From Mayamaea pseudoterrestris (taxonomy: Eukaryota; Bacillariophyta; Bacillariophyceae; Sellaphorales; Sellaphoraceae): a DNA stretch of 64,000 nucleotides. Shown here piece by piece: positions 1 to 9,968 of the stretch. A program made the translations under genes and the position numbers. Location: NCBI GenBank assembly GCA_027923505.1, contig BROI01000011.1:978728-1042727 (forward strand), written 5' to 3'. Numbering within the stretch: position 1 is the first letter of the stretch; every line of letters starts with the position of its first letter. Under the pieces are notes generated by a model, which saw only the letters and a program-made list of their open reading frames with translations, was not told where the DNA came from and searched no databases.

Positions 1-311
1 GCAGGTTTTGTATATTGGAATTCTCCGAGCCGGACGAGTCTTTCGGTACCATGGGAGCGATTGCGAGGTTCTTTATACGAAACGTGATACCATTCGTCGG
101 CGGAATCCTTAGCGGCGCTCCAAAGGAATATTGGCATTTGCAAAACTCCATTAAGAACTTTCCTTCACCTAGCGAGTTCGCAACTTTAATCCAGGAAACT
201 AGATGCGATGGTGGATCGTTCGCAGTGACGGACATTGTTCAAATAAACTACGGCTCGGTGCAACTATACGTGATGCAAACAAACAAGACGGATACTGAGC
301 AGTCAACATGA
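1..311 (+). CDS. UbiE/COQ5-family methyltransferase, C-terminal part (5' end outside window)
   Basis: The reading frame is open from base 3, before any ATG, so the gene starts upstream and only about 102 residues are seen. The first residues read GRFCILEFSEP, the conserved strand after the SAM-binding core in UbiE/MenG/COQ5 methyltransferases (usual form GGRxxILEFSxP). The segment VIPFVGGILSGAPKEYWHLQ and the following SIKNFPSPSEF match the family's C-terminal pattern (VIPxxGxxxxG..YxYLxxSIxxFP). Family members C-methylate ubiquinone, menaquinone or phylloquinone precursors in mitochondrion or plastid. The fragment cannot tell which, because the N-terminal targeting peptide is missing. It converges with the next gene with only 17 bp between stop codons. 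Confidence 0.75.
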   Translation, partial: RFCILEFSEPDESFGTMGAIARFFIRNVIPFVGGILSGAPKEYWHLQNSIKNFPSPSEFATLIQETRCDGGSFAVTDIVQINYGSVQLYVMQTNKTDTEQST

Positions 312-328
312 AATAAACAACGGCATGT

Positions 329-2560
329 TTAGTCAATTAAGTTACTTTGAACGCCCAAGTGCGCTGCTGGATGCTTTGCCAGACGATCAGGAACCTGGTT
401 CCCCGTGCTTTCTAAATACTTTCGAAGCGGCGCCATAATTCCTTGGTCTGCCTCCGTAATAAACGATGTAGCCAAACCAGTTTTTCCAGCTCGTCCCGTA
501 CGACCAATTCTATGCGTGTAATTCTGTGTGTATAGTCAGGTAAGAAGTTTTGTCAGAACGAAGCAGAACGCAATATCAGAATATTCAAACGCACTTAAAG
601 ACACTGACCTCAATCGACCGAGTCGGCAGGTCGTAGTTGATGACATGAGCAACGTCAGGGATATCAAGACCTCGTCCGGCTACATCGGTGGCAACCATGA
701 CGATACCGCCTCGACGAAACCTCTCCAAATTCTCCTCACGCTCCTCCTGCGACTTGCCACCGTGTAGCACGACACACTGGCGACCCGCTCGCTCGACGAT
801 TCGACCAACACCGTCCGCATGCTTCTTTTCGTTTACAAAAACGAGAATTTTGTCGCGTAAGAAGCGAGGATCGCAAATTAAATCCGTCAGTGCCTTTTCT
901 TTTTGAGCTGGAGACGACAAAAAGACAATCTTTTGCGTAATTCGAGCATTCTTGCCGCTGTCGCGATCACCAACACTGATAATGGCTGGGTGTCGCAAGT
1001 ATTGCTTGGCAATCTTTTCGACTTCCAGTGGCATAGTCGCGCTAAACATTGCTGTCACGCGATGGCGCGCTACTGACTTGTTTTGCAGGTCTTCTATCTC
1101 TTGTCGATACGTCTCCTTTTCATCTTCGGACTTTAGAACACCCCCAATGGCATCTAAAATACCGCGAATCTGAGGCTCAAAACCCTGCAAGAAGTAATAA
1201 ATTATATGAGCGACAAGGGTGAACTAAAAAAGCATACAAAGGCAACGTTCTCTAGCAAACTACACACCATGTCAACCATTCTGTCACTCTCGTCCAGGCA
1301 GACATATGAACACTGATTCAAAACCAGATAAGCCATTTCCAAACAATCAAGAATGCGTCCCGGTGTTCCAACGAGTACATGTCGCCCTTCCCTCAGCACA
1401 ACTGCCTGCTGCTGAATTGGCTGACCACCAACAATGCAACACGTCTTGACCAAATCTTGCCGCGACAAGAGTCTTCCAATCTCCACGTCAATCTGAATGG
1501 CAAGCTCGCGCGTCGGCGCCAAGACAACTGCCAGCGGTCCGCTCTGATGCACATTTTTCAAAACGTCCATGGGCAAATTCAAAATGTAGTGACAAAGCGG
1601 AACTCCAAAGGCCAATGTTTTGCCGCTACCAGTTTCCGCAATACCAATCAAGTCTCTTCGCTGCAATCCAATAGGAATGGCTTGTCGCTGAATTGGCGAT
1701 GGTTCCTTGAAGCGCAATTCATATTCAATCGCATCGAGCAAGGCTGGATGCAAGTCTGGAATGTCATTTGGTGCCGGATTCTCACGAAAGCTTCGAAGCG
1801 GCGGTGGACATTTGCCTCCCTTGACGTTAATTTCGTAGTTTTCGCGAACAATTCTCCAGTCTCGAGGCGTCATCTTGTGGAGAGGCTTGACTTGGACGGA
1901 TGCAATGGTTGTAACAATGTCCTCCTGCTTCTTGTGCGCAGGTTTCTTCTGGTTTGCAACTGTTGCCATGCCCGAGTAGAGTAAGTCATCTTGCTGATAG
2001 GTGTCATCCGTATCGTCCCACTGGAACTTAAAGGTCTGCTTTTTGGAAAAAGTCTTTTTCTTCTTTGGTTCTTCAGGGACGTCCGAATCAACGGCAGATT
2101 TTCCCAAGTAGGTCTCCCGAATTCGCGCCATTTCCTTTTCTGAGAATGCTGATGAAACTTCATTTTGCTTCTGTTGGATTGGTGCACTTTGTGATTTAAG
2201 AGCTGCATTGGAAGCAGCAGGTAAATTGGATGAAACATCAACTGATTCTGGTTGATCCGGCACCACTAAACCTCGCTTGCGCTTGGGAATATAGACAACT
2301 CCATCCGCGGTCGATTGCTTGTTGGAACCATTGTCAGGATGGTTTAACATGGCTGCAGCAGTTGCTTTATCGAGTCGACGTCGTTCCTCTTCCTTGCGGC
2401 GAAACGCTTGTTCCATGGCGCGTTGCTCGGCTCGTTCCTCGGCGCGCTGAGCAGCTGCAGCTGCTTGCAACGCCTCCTGCTTTTGCTCATCAGTAAGCCC
2501 TTTCAGCAAAGCAGGATCAATAAGGAATGACGATGAATCTGACATTGATGATCCGTTCAT
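329..2560 (-). CDS. PRP28: DEAD-box pre-mRNA splicing RNA helicase Prp28/DDX23
   Basis: Three exons, joined in phase 0: 2560-1268, 1184-609 and 523-329. The introns are 83 nt (1185-1267, GTGTGT...TTGCAG) and 85 nt (524-608, GTCAGT...ACACAG). The product is about 687 aa from the chosen ATG; ATGs at 2545 and 2662 are alternatives, and the extra N-terminus from 2662 does not look conserved. Prp28 remodels the U1/U6 exchange at the 5' splice site in the nucleus. Support: an Ala/Glu/Arg-rich N-terminus, YIPKRKR and [11 protein letters not shown], then [20 protein letters not shown] just before the helicase core, the Prp28 signature. Motifs: [10 protein letters not shown] (Q), AETGSGKT (I, about residues 308-315), PTRELA (Ia), TPGR (Ib), SAT (III), [11 protein letters not shown] (V) and [13 protein letters not shown] (VI, on the last exon). 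Motif II reads DESD (423-426) instead of DEAD. Family assignment is firm; the exact start is not. Confidence 0.93.
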
Positions 2561-2795
2561 AAAGCGGCGCCGTGGCGTTGTCGACGTGATCGCGCATGGA
2601 TGGTCGTCATGGTCGATTTCGCAATGGATCGACCGAATGTCGCAGTAAGAATGAAAAGACACCAGCTATGGCAATGGTAATAGGCTCCGTTTGATCATGC
2701 AACTACCTTTTCTTTCTTTACAAAAGCCAAGTCAAGTACCGCCCTAGTATGCTACGTAACAAAGGATCTTATGAATGTTAACTTCCGCGCCATTT

Positions 2796-4943
2796 TCAGC
2801 AAGCAATTCCAAGACCTAAGAGATACTCCCGCAAACCTTCCAACGCGTGATCGCCTTCGCTACAGTACATGGCTACAACCACCTGCGTTAGTAGCTCAGC
2901 CACGGCTAAATCCCATTCATTGTTTTCGCGGGCAACATGCAACAAGGTAGCAACGTCGGCTGCAAACTGTGGTATCTCACTTGACATGTGAAAGAGCGTA
3001 TCAACCAAGCGCTTGCGTTCGGCAAAGGTCAAGGGAATCGCCGGGTAATGAAACAAAAGTTTTTCATCACCATCCAGCTGACCAACGGTACGGTAATGCT
3101 CGGGACGGAGAGTGACTGAGTTTACAAAAACTGTCGGCAAAGTCGGCGCGGCGCTACCACGAGGGAGTTCAGTGCCCGAATAGGACCGCTTAACACCTAC
3201 GCGTCCCTGAGCTGCATCGACTCCCAACATGGTTTCCTCACTCTGATTGGACAGAGACGACTGAGGCGAGTTGAAAAAGCTTGTCGTGGAAACCCGGGAC
3301 TCTGGAGAAACTTGGACCGGCAAAAGTTGCGGCGCGTGAACCGGCGCCTCCTGCGTACTGTGCGTCAGCTGACCGCTTTGGGAAAGGTGGTCGAGCCGAA
3401 GACTGCCATGATCAGATTCGTACGAAACAAAGTTGTTCATTTTGGTCAAAGGCGCCGTAATTTGACCTGGCTCTGCGGCAGTATATGCGTTGACGGCGGG
3501 GTATACCATGACACCAATGCTTCTATGCATGCATTGGCGGTAAGGACAATTATGGCTTTGCTTTGGTTGCCCGCATAGCTTGCAGCGGTACTTTAGCTTT
3601 GGGAACTCATTGTGAAACTCACTTGTCGGGCTGCTTTCCGAGCTACTCGTCGGCTCCTCAATGGTAGCGCTTGAGCGTCTCAGAGCTTTAGCTGGCAATT
3701 CCACGCCATCTGCGCGCAATGGCGGTGGTCCTTCGTTCGTCTCGTTCTCGACAAAAATTGGAGGATCTTCTTCCATATCCCAGGAAATGACAGACCCAGA
3801 GACATGATAGCGCTTATGCATTTGACGCTCGTATGCGAATCGGCGGGAACTTGTCTTCATACGAAAAATTGACAACCGATGATCGACTCTCGGAGCTGCT
3901 GTGATTGTGCCTCCAAATGCAATGACTGCTGTTTCGACGCGACGACTCGCTAGTTTCAAATCAGATGACGACGGTGCAGTCTGTGAAGTAGTTAAAAAAG
4001 AAAGTTAGAGAAAATGCTGTGCCGTGCAGTGCAAAGCCAAACAATCCGACTGCTCACCGATGACTGATACTGCCGAACATGGCCGTGACCACTAATGTTT
4101 ACCGGGCACACTTCAAGTTCATCCTCTCGAGGAGCGTTAAGCAAGTAACAACAGTTCTTAAAAGCATCTCGCGCACTCCGGAGGACATAAAATGGATTTG
4201 ATACCAAGCCTGACGCAAGATCCGGTGAGTTGAAACCGGTAGCCCACTGGCGTCCAGTGGTTCGGTGCTCGTTATTGTCCTGGCACGAGCCGCGATTCAA
4301 CTGGATTGGTGAGATATCTCCGCCCAGAGAGTAATCTGAGTCGTCGAGATCGTGTTTTAATTCCGGCAAGCCAAAGTCTTGCCCTGAATCGTGCTTGAGG
4401 CTTCTTTCACGCGACGGCGACATGAATGAGAAAGGATCGTTCGCGCTCGTAAGCGTTTCGAAAGAAGTTGCATTAAACAGATTAAAAGATGGATCATCAT
4501 GCGTCTGACTACCAGTAGACTCCAAGCCTCCCTATGATGAGCAAGTAGATGCGAAGAAGTCTGAGTGACGCGCATCATATTTATGTCAGACGCAACTATC
4601 AACTTACCAAAGATGATGCCAGATTCAATCTCGTCGCCTCAAGAACTGGGATTTCGTGCCCAGCATCCCTGTTCGTCTTGACGGCAGCGCGAACGGCGAT
4701 AGAAGCAACCGACTCGTATTGCTGGTTCATTGTCCACGTATAGAGCTCACCAGTGCACAGATAACGACGAGTGTTAATTTGTGCTTCCAAGGTATACACA
4801 TCCTCTCCAATGCTTGCACTCTTGCCCTTGACTCCGACTTTGGGAGTCACACCGTTGAAAAATGTTAAACCCATTCGGGAGAGAGTCGCGCACCAAAGTT
4901 GTGAATCGCACCATTGTCGGAGTTGGTTCGGCTGCCAACGCAT
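2796..4943 (-). CDS. Conserved hypothetical protein with a Cys/His zinc-knuckle-like motif, three exons
   Basis: Exons 4943-4608, 4531-4058 and 3980-2796 join in frame (phase 0) through 76-nt (GTAAGT...CATAG) and 77-nt (GTGAGC...TTCACAG) introns, giving about 664 aa. The start is uncertain: ATG 4943 follows a stop, and ATG 4874 (MGLTFFNGVTPK) is an alternative. Exon 1 has a well-structured segment (YLCTGELYTWTMNQQYESVA) and exon 2 is Ser/Asp-rich and probably disordered. Exon 3 has HVSGSVISWDMEEDPP, then RCKLCGQPKQSHNCPYR (C-x2-C-x6-H-x-C, a plausible zinc site unlike the canonical CCHC knuckle) and RSIGVMVYPAVNAYTAAEPG. The last 110 residues look helical. I recognise the KLCGQPKQ-H-CPY block as a diatom-type conserved segment but know no function. 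A DNA- or RNA-binding role is only a guess from the motif. Confidence 0.75.
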
Positions 4944-5327
4944 TTAGCGCGCATCGTCACCACTCTTTACTCGAGGAAGCAGATGTAATCTTTGTTTCGG
5001 ATAAAAATTTCGCATAAACATGGCTCGGCAGCCTTAACGTGTACTGTAACTCATCGAGCAGCACATCTTTTTGAGACAGCATTGGAGTTGCGGAGTGGCG
5101 AACAAGGTTAAGGAATGTCGTTAAATGGGGTGTTGAATTTATCAACGCATGACCACGTACTTTTCCGAACCCGTCTCCGTGCCATAGCGAATGACCCATG
5201 TCAGATTAGGCCCTTTGTCGATGGTCATTCGACACGACGTGCCCAAGAGAATCTCTTGGTCACAAACCATTTTGCGCCTCTTCCACGAAATCACATCGGC
5301 TCGTCACCAAGCCCGACAACGCGCACT
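4944..5327. other. Intergenic region between divergent genes
   Basis: This lies between the presumed starts of the minus-strand zinc-knuckle gene and the plus-strand RGLEYRT gene, so it should hold both promoters. Open frames cross it on both strands (minus 5199-4957; plus upstream extension from 5115). I could not join the minus one to the neighbouring exon with phase-compatible splice sites, and the plus extension lacks family resemblance. No clear regulatory motif was recognised. Confidence 0.4.
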
Positions 5328-6008
5328 ATGATCTCCTTCGAATCCACTGATGATTCAGCGCGGTCATCCTTTAGCATTAGTGACAAGAAACGTTGCGTGA
5401 GCTTTGCCGAAACTGCTTCAATTCGCATCATTGACAATTTGCAAGCCATGTCGGGCGAAGAGCTGCGAAATACCTGGTATCGCAAGAGCGAGTTTGAAGA
5501 CATCAAGAAGTCGATGATCCCATTGATCAAAGCCTTGATGCGAGGGGACTCAATAGAAGAGACGGACGAAGTGACCTATCGTGGCCTCGAGTACAGAACA
5601 AGAAAAGGAGCTCTGATGCGACAGCACAACAAGGTGATTTCTATCACGTCCGTTCTCGACGAGCAAGATCGCCAACGGTGTGTCGGAGACGTCAACAGTG
5701 AATGCATTAGGAACGTCTATCTTCAAAACTCGGCACATTGTCTAGTGGCAGCTCGTCAACTTGGTATCGACGATGAGGATGCCATTCAAAATTATATGGA
5801 CATTGACGAGCCAATTGAAGCTCCAATTGACGATTACTCTTCATGCGGCTCAGATGATTCTTCGCTGTCTTCAAACCCGTCGCAACAAAAGTTTAAAGGT
5901 TTCAACAAGATTGTCAAGACTTTCCGTAGACGACAGCAAGCCTTGTACGACGACCTTGCCGGTCTCGTTCTTCCGACTCATTTCAATGGCATGCCACAAG
6001 CCGCATGA
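5328..6008 (+). CDS. RGLEYRT-family conserved protein (paralog 1)
   Basis: The predicted product is 226 aa from ATG 5328 (MISFESTDDSARSS). The frame is open back to an ATG at 5115, but that 71-residue extension has no counterpart in the paralog. The core reads VSFAETASIRIIDNLQAMSGEEL, TWYRKSEFEDIKKS, then RGLEYRTRKGALMRQ-N and VLDEQDRQ. The same order occurs in the neighbour at 6631-7428. I know this arrangement as a lineage-expanded family of unknown function in diatoms; that is from memory and not checked. The region is charged and mostly helical with no signal peptide or membrane segment, so a cytosolic or nuclear protein is likely. The C-terminus has an acidic stretch (DDEDAIQNYMDIDEP), a Ser-rich linker and a basic patch (FRRRQQ). 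Function unknown. Confidence 0.85.
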   Translation: MISFESTDDSARSSFSISDKKRCVSFAETASIRIIDNLQAMSGEELRNTWYRKSEFEDIKKSMIPLIKALMRGDSIEETDEVTYRGLEYRTRKGALMRQHNKVISITSVLDEQDRQRCVGDVNSECIRNVYLQNSAHCLVAARQLGIDDEDAIQNYMDIDEPIEAPIDDYSSCGSDDSSLSSNPSQQKFKGFNKIVKTFRRRQQALYDDLAGLVLPTHFNGMPQAA

Positions 6009-6630
6009 GCTTGTCATGCTTCATTCACTCGTACGAATGTACGAATACATATATTTTATGCATGAATTACAGTTAGTTTATCTAGTGCTTATCCATTTAT
6101 CTGATTAGCATTTCGCCACTGGCGCATAACGGCACACACCTGCGGCTAGCCCGTCCTTGAAGTCGCAAGGTCGGGCGACTCATTCGTCACTGCATTGAAG
6201 CTCGCTGATAAGCTTGTTCCAATTCGTCGTAATCATTCGTGTTCTCTCCTCTTGGAGGCCATGTAGTTGGCTGTCGGATTAGCGTGTACAGTACTTCTAA
6301 CTCACAGGTTCCCACGACCAGCATCCGATTCTGGTCGTATACTCCGTCATGAAAAGCATCCGAGTACTGCGAAGGCAATAGTTAAGTCAATGACAAGATA
6401 TTCCTACTCTCGCATGCACAATAAAGTCTTTGATCGTGGTTGTGCCAAATGGCTTAAACAATCTGGTCGGGCTTTGTTATGATTGAACTACATCAAGGTT
6501 AAGGTTAATGACCGATCGTCGGCCCAAGAGTCACAACAAACGCAAGAGCATCCAACCAGGCGCGAGTTTACTGTAGAGGGAAGCAACTGGCTTGCCAAAA
6601 AGCACGCTGCCACCATAGCGATCCCCATCG
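6009..6630. other. Intergenic region between the two paralogs; possible small exon on minus strand
   Basis: No firm gene. A minus-strand frame (6367-6187) follows a good acceptor (TTCGCAG at about 6374-6368) and reads YSDAFHDGVYDQNRMLVVGT through to LEQAYQRASMQ and a stop. It looks protein-like, but I found no matching upstream exon with a phase-compatible donor, so it is left unannotated. The right part should contain the promoter of the 6631 gene. Confidence 0.3.
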
Positions 6631-7428
6631 ATGCCTCCGCGTTCCTTGATCGATAGCAGCCCCTCTAGTGTGATGCGATGGAGTGACGAACAATCGACTA
6701 CTAGCAGCTCCACTGTTGTGAACAAAAGTAGCAGCAAGAGCAAGAAGCGAGGGAAAGGACCGAAAGGAATCAAATTTGTCGAAGAGCGGAACAAGGTCTA
6801 TCCTATAACTCATCTAGATGACATTCCAGAAGAGGAAGTCAATGCGACTTGGTACGACGGGAATGAGTATGCCGAGATCAAGCAATCATATCAGTTAACC
6901 ATATTTATGATGGAAGCTGGCGAGCAACTCAACCTTGAAGAACACACAAGTCGAGGGCTGGAGTACCGAACGCAGGAAGGCGCCTGGGCTCGGTACGAGA
7001 ACAAGCGAGACGCTTACAACGCAGTCCTAGACGAGCAAGATCGGCAGTGGCAAGAAGACCAAGATGACGACGAAAAGATCTCCATTATATACCTCGAGCA
7101 TTCTTCCAAATGTGCCAAGGCTGCCGCTGACCGAGCCAAGGCCGACGAGGCGGAAGCCTTGATCATTCTCGAATCCATCATGCCCAAGAACTTTCGAAAG
7201 AACCAACTTAAGAAGAAGGAGAAAGACAAGGTGGAAGTTGTCGACGGCGAAAAGAAAAAAAAGAAGAAGAGCACAACCAAGGGAGCTGCCGACATTGCTC
7301 AAGCGAGGGAGATGCTTCGAGAGCGATCGACGATTAGACGGAACGAGATCCAAGACGACATACAGCGCCTAGAGAAGTCCAAGTCTGGATCACCAGCTGT
7401 CAATAGAACTGGCCAGGTCTCCGTATAG
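6631..7428 (+). CDS. RGLEYRT-family conserved protein (paralog 2)
   Basis: 265 aa, single exon. Shared with the gene at 5328: a phosphorylatable Ser-rich N-terminus, IKFVEERNKVYPI (aligned to VSFAETASIRII), DIPEEEVNATWYDGNEYAEI (aligned to the MSGEELRNTWY block), SRGLEYRTQEGAW and AVLDEQDRQWQED. The C-terminus differs: an Ala-rich helix, then a Lys-run (KKKKKK at about residues 209-214) and a second helix. The Lys-rich patch could serve as a nuclear localisation signal or a nucleic-acid contact; this is inference. The two genes are head-to-tail, 622 bp apart, the layout expected from an old tandem duplication. ATG 6676 (MRWSDEQ) is an alternative start. Function unknown. Confidence 0.87.
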   Translation: MPPRSLIDSSPSSVMRWSDEQSTTSSSTVVNKSSSKSKKRGKGPKGIKFVEERNKVYPITHLDDIPEEEVNATWYDGNEYAEIKQSYQLTIFMMEAGEQLNLEEHTSRGLEYRTQEGAWARYENKRDAYNAVLDEQDRQWQEDQDDDEKISIIYLEHSSKCAKAAADRAKADEAEALIILESIMPKNFRKNQLKKKEKDKVEVVDGEKKKKKKSTTKGAADIAQAREMLRERSTIRRNEIQDDIQRLEKSKSGSPAVNRTGQVSV

Positions 7429-7670
7429 ACATACATTTACTGTTAAAGTCACCTATATTCGTTGTTCCAAGTCCCACTTTAGTAGCTAATCGTACGTACT
7501 CCCGGTAGAATCGCCCACTTGATATCGCCCCGCTTTTGACGTTTCTCCGAGTCAGTGACATGAACAGTCGCACTGGTTGTCAATCTGTGGCGTTCGTCGA
7601 TTGCATCGCGCATTGCACCCGTCCACCTTTCACATCGACGCAAATTTGCAGCCTATAATTCATACAAAGA

Positions 7671-9968
7671 ATGTCAAAGAAATCAAGTAGAGGAGGCGGC
7701 GATGGTGGAGATGAGACGAAGCGAGAGCAGCCGCTGCAGGCAGTCCTCCTAGCCGACTCTTTCCTCGACACCTTTCGACCCATTAGCTTGGATCGACCAA
7801 AAATGCTTTGTCCTGTCAATAATGTAACCATGCTGGACTATAGTATGGATTTTCTTGCCGGATCTGGTGTGGAGGAGCTCTTTGTCGTTTGTACCGACGA
7901 GCGAGTGGAGCAGTACGTGGAGCAGCACACTTGGGCAGGAACAATGCAGGTGCAGGTTGTCAAGGATGGCTCGCTTACCAACGCTGGAGATGCTCTTCGA
8001 GAGATTGATAAGCGAAACTTGGTGCAGAGCGATCCCTTCATTCTCATGTTTGGAGACGTGATAACAAATGTTGATATCAAGTCGGCGCTACGAGCTCATG
8101 AGGTTCGGAAGAAGAAGGATAATAGCTCAATCATGACGCTTCTGTTGAAAGAAGTTGGTACTACAGAAATGGATGGCTCTAACTTACTCCGATCAAACCT
8201 TCGGCCGATCACAAAAGACCTTGTCGTTGGTCTGGATCCGACGCAAGAGAATCGAATTCTTTTGTTTGACGACCATTCATCGCTCAAGAATGTTGCGTTA
8301 CCTTGCTCGTATTTTGGATCGCACCCGCAGATTGACGTTCGCACTGATCTGCTTGATTGCGGAATTGACATTTGCAGTCCAGAAGTTTTGGCTCGCATGG
8401 CGGATGAGTTTGACTATCGGGACATTCGCCGCGAGTTTGTGGCCAACAGTGTTGCCGAGGAGGAGGAAGGCTTGCAAAACAAGATTTACGCACACATACT
8501 TCGACCGACTGAATACGCGGCGCGGATTCATGACTTTTATACATATGCTGCCGTTTCCAAGGATTTGCTGCGGCGTTGGTGCTACCCAGTCGTTCCGGAT
8601 AACCTTCCGTCGGGATACGAAAAGCGCTATCGTTACATGCTCCAACGCCATTACATGTATTACGAACGAAGAATTGGCAGTTCGCAGATTGATCGAAGCT
8701 CCAATGTCAAAGGACCCGGTATGATTGGCAGTTCCTGTCAAATAGGTGAAAAGTGTTGCATCGATTCATCGGTAATTGGTAACAAGGCACGGATCGAAAA
8801 TGGCGCCACTGTCATTGGATCCTATCTTTGGGATGGCGTTTGTGTCGGAAAAGGAGCTAAGATAATTCAATCTATTTTGGCTGACGACTGTGTGGTGAGC
8901 GCCAACGCGGTCATCAATCGAGGCTGCATTATTGGATCAGGTTGCGTTATTGGAGAAGGTGCAGTGATTCCTGAGTTTACAAGGCTTACTCTCGCAGAAG
9001 ACAAGGAAGCTGATGACTTTGGAGACGATTGGGGAGACGAGGATGACAGCATTGACGAAAGTGAAGTTGTTGCTGACAAAATGGCTGAAACGGATAGCAT
9101 GGAGCCGACCAAACATTTCGTTGGCACAGGCGGCAAGGGTCGTGTTTGGAACCCTGTCACGTACAGCGACGAAGACCTCGAAGATGATGGCATAAGTGTC
9201 AAGACCGCCAGAATGATGGAATGCATTGGTTTTGATGCAAAAACAAAGATGTGTGAGCGTTGGCGCGAAGAAGAGGACGATAACTTCTCTGACGTCGCCG
9301 GTCTCGACATGGAAAATGATCTTTCAGACTACGCCGATGTACCGGTTATGTTCGACTCGGCGACACCACCGAGCGACGAGTTTGTAATCGTGGGCCGACA
9401 GAAAGGTGTCGATGTTGTTAAGGAGCTCAAGCTCATTTGTTTGGAGCATGAACCAGAAAGTGCTATCGAAAACTTAGCGATTGAGCTCAACTCATTCAAG
9501 TTTAGTCAGAATGCGACCTACTCGGATTGTACCGCCGCAGCCACACTTGCTATTCTCGAAATGATGCAGATTCGGAAAGGCGTGACCGACGGGAAGCTCG
9601 TCGCAGACTTCAAGTTATACTTGGAAAAATGGGCACCATTGCTGCGAAAGATGAGCATCGGTCCAAGCGAGGAAAAAGCGATTGTTTGCGCTCTCGAGCA
9701 ATGTGCGACCGACGAAGGAGAAATGGGTCAAGTATTGAGCACGGGCATGTCGTTTCGATTCTTGCTGCAGACGTTGCATGATGAGGAGATTGTCAGCGAG
9801 GACGCCATTTTGATGTGGGCTGCGGACCATCGCGAAAACGAGAATAAGGGCAGCGCTGCGGCGGGTCTTTTTGCTGCCAAGCCTGTGCAAGACTTTTTAC
9901 AGTGGCTGGAAGAGGAAGAGAGCGAGGACGGCAGCGACGATGACGAAGACGAAAGCGAGGAGGATTAA
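7671..9968 (+). CDS. EIF2B5: Translation initiation factor eIF2B, epsilon subunit
   Basis: 765 aa, one exon; close to usual length (about 710-720 aa). It is the catalytic subunit of the guanine nucleotide exchange factor that recharges eIF2 with GTP in the cytosol. Residues about 20-300 form the nucleotidyltransferase-like domain: QAVLLADSFLDTFRPISLDR, KMLCPVNNVTMLDYSMDFL and FILMFGDVITN. Residues about 334-440 are a left-handed beta helix of hexapeptide repeats (IGSSCQIGEKCCIDSSVIGN, ...IIGSGCVIGEGAVIP). An acidic linker follows (about 440-465). The C-terminal W2/eIF5C HEAT domain starts near residue 582 (VVKELKLICLEHEP) and ends in its aromatic/acidic box (FLQWLEEEE) plus a very acidic tail. 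The tail after the W2 box is longer than I expect. Confidence 0.95.
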   Translation: MSKKSSRGGGDGGDETKREQPLQAVLLADSFLDTFRPISLDRPKMLCPVNNVTMLDYSMDFLAGSGVEELFVVCTDERVEQYVEQHTWAGTMQVQVVKDGSLTNAGDALREIDKRNLVQSDPFILMFGDVITNVDIKSALRAHEVRKKKDNSSIMTLLLKEVGTTEMDGSNLLRSNLRPITKDLVVGLDPTQENRILLFDDHSSLKNVALPCSYFGSHPQIDVRTDLLDCGIDICSPEVLARMADEFDYRDIRREFVANSVAEEEEGLQNKIYAHILRPTEYAARIHDFYTYAAVSKDLLRRWCYPVVPDNLPSGYEKRYRYMLQRHYMYYERRIGSSQIDRSSNVKGPGMIGSSCQIGEKCCIDSSVIGNKARIENGATVIGSYLWDGVCVGKGAKIIQSILADDCVVSANAVINRGCIIGSGCVIGEGAVIPEFTRLTLAEDKEADDFGDDWGDEDDSIDESEVVADKMAETDSMEPTKHFVGTGGKGRVWNPVTYSDEDLEDDGISVKTARMMECIGFDAKTKMCERWREEEDDNFSDVAGLDMENDLSDYADVPVMFDSATPPSDEFVIVGRQKGVDVVKELKLICLEHEPESAIENLAIELNSFKFSQNATYSDCTAAATLAILEMMQIRKGVTDGKLVADFKLYLEKWAPLLRKMSIGPSEEKAIVCALEQCATDEGEMGQVLSTGMSFRFLLQTLHDEEIVSEDAILMWAADHRENENKGSAAAGLFAAKPVQDFLQWLEEEESEDGSDDDEDESEED

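Noticed and set aside
4957-5199. Additional 5' exon of the zinc-knuckle gene
   Set aside because: No donor/acceptor pair keeps phase with the exon at 4943, and any such intron would be under 60 nt.
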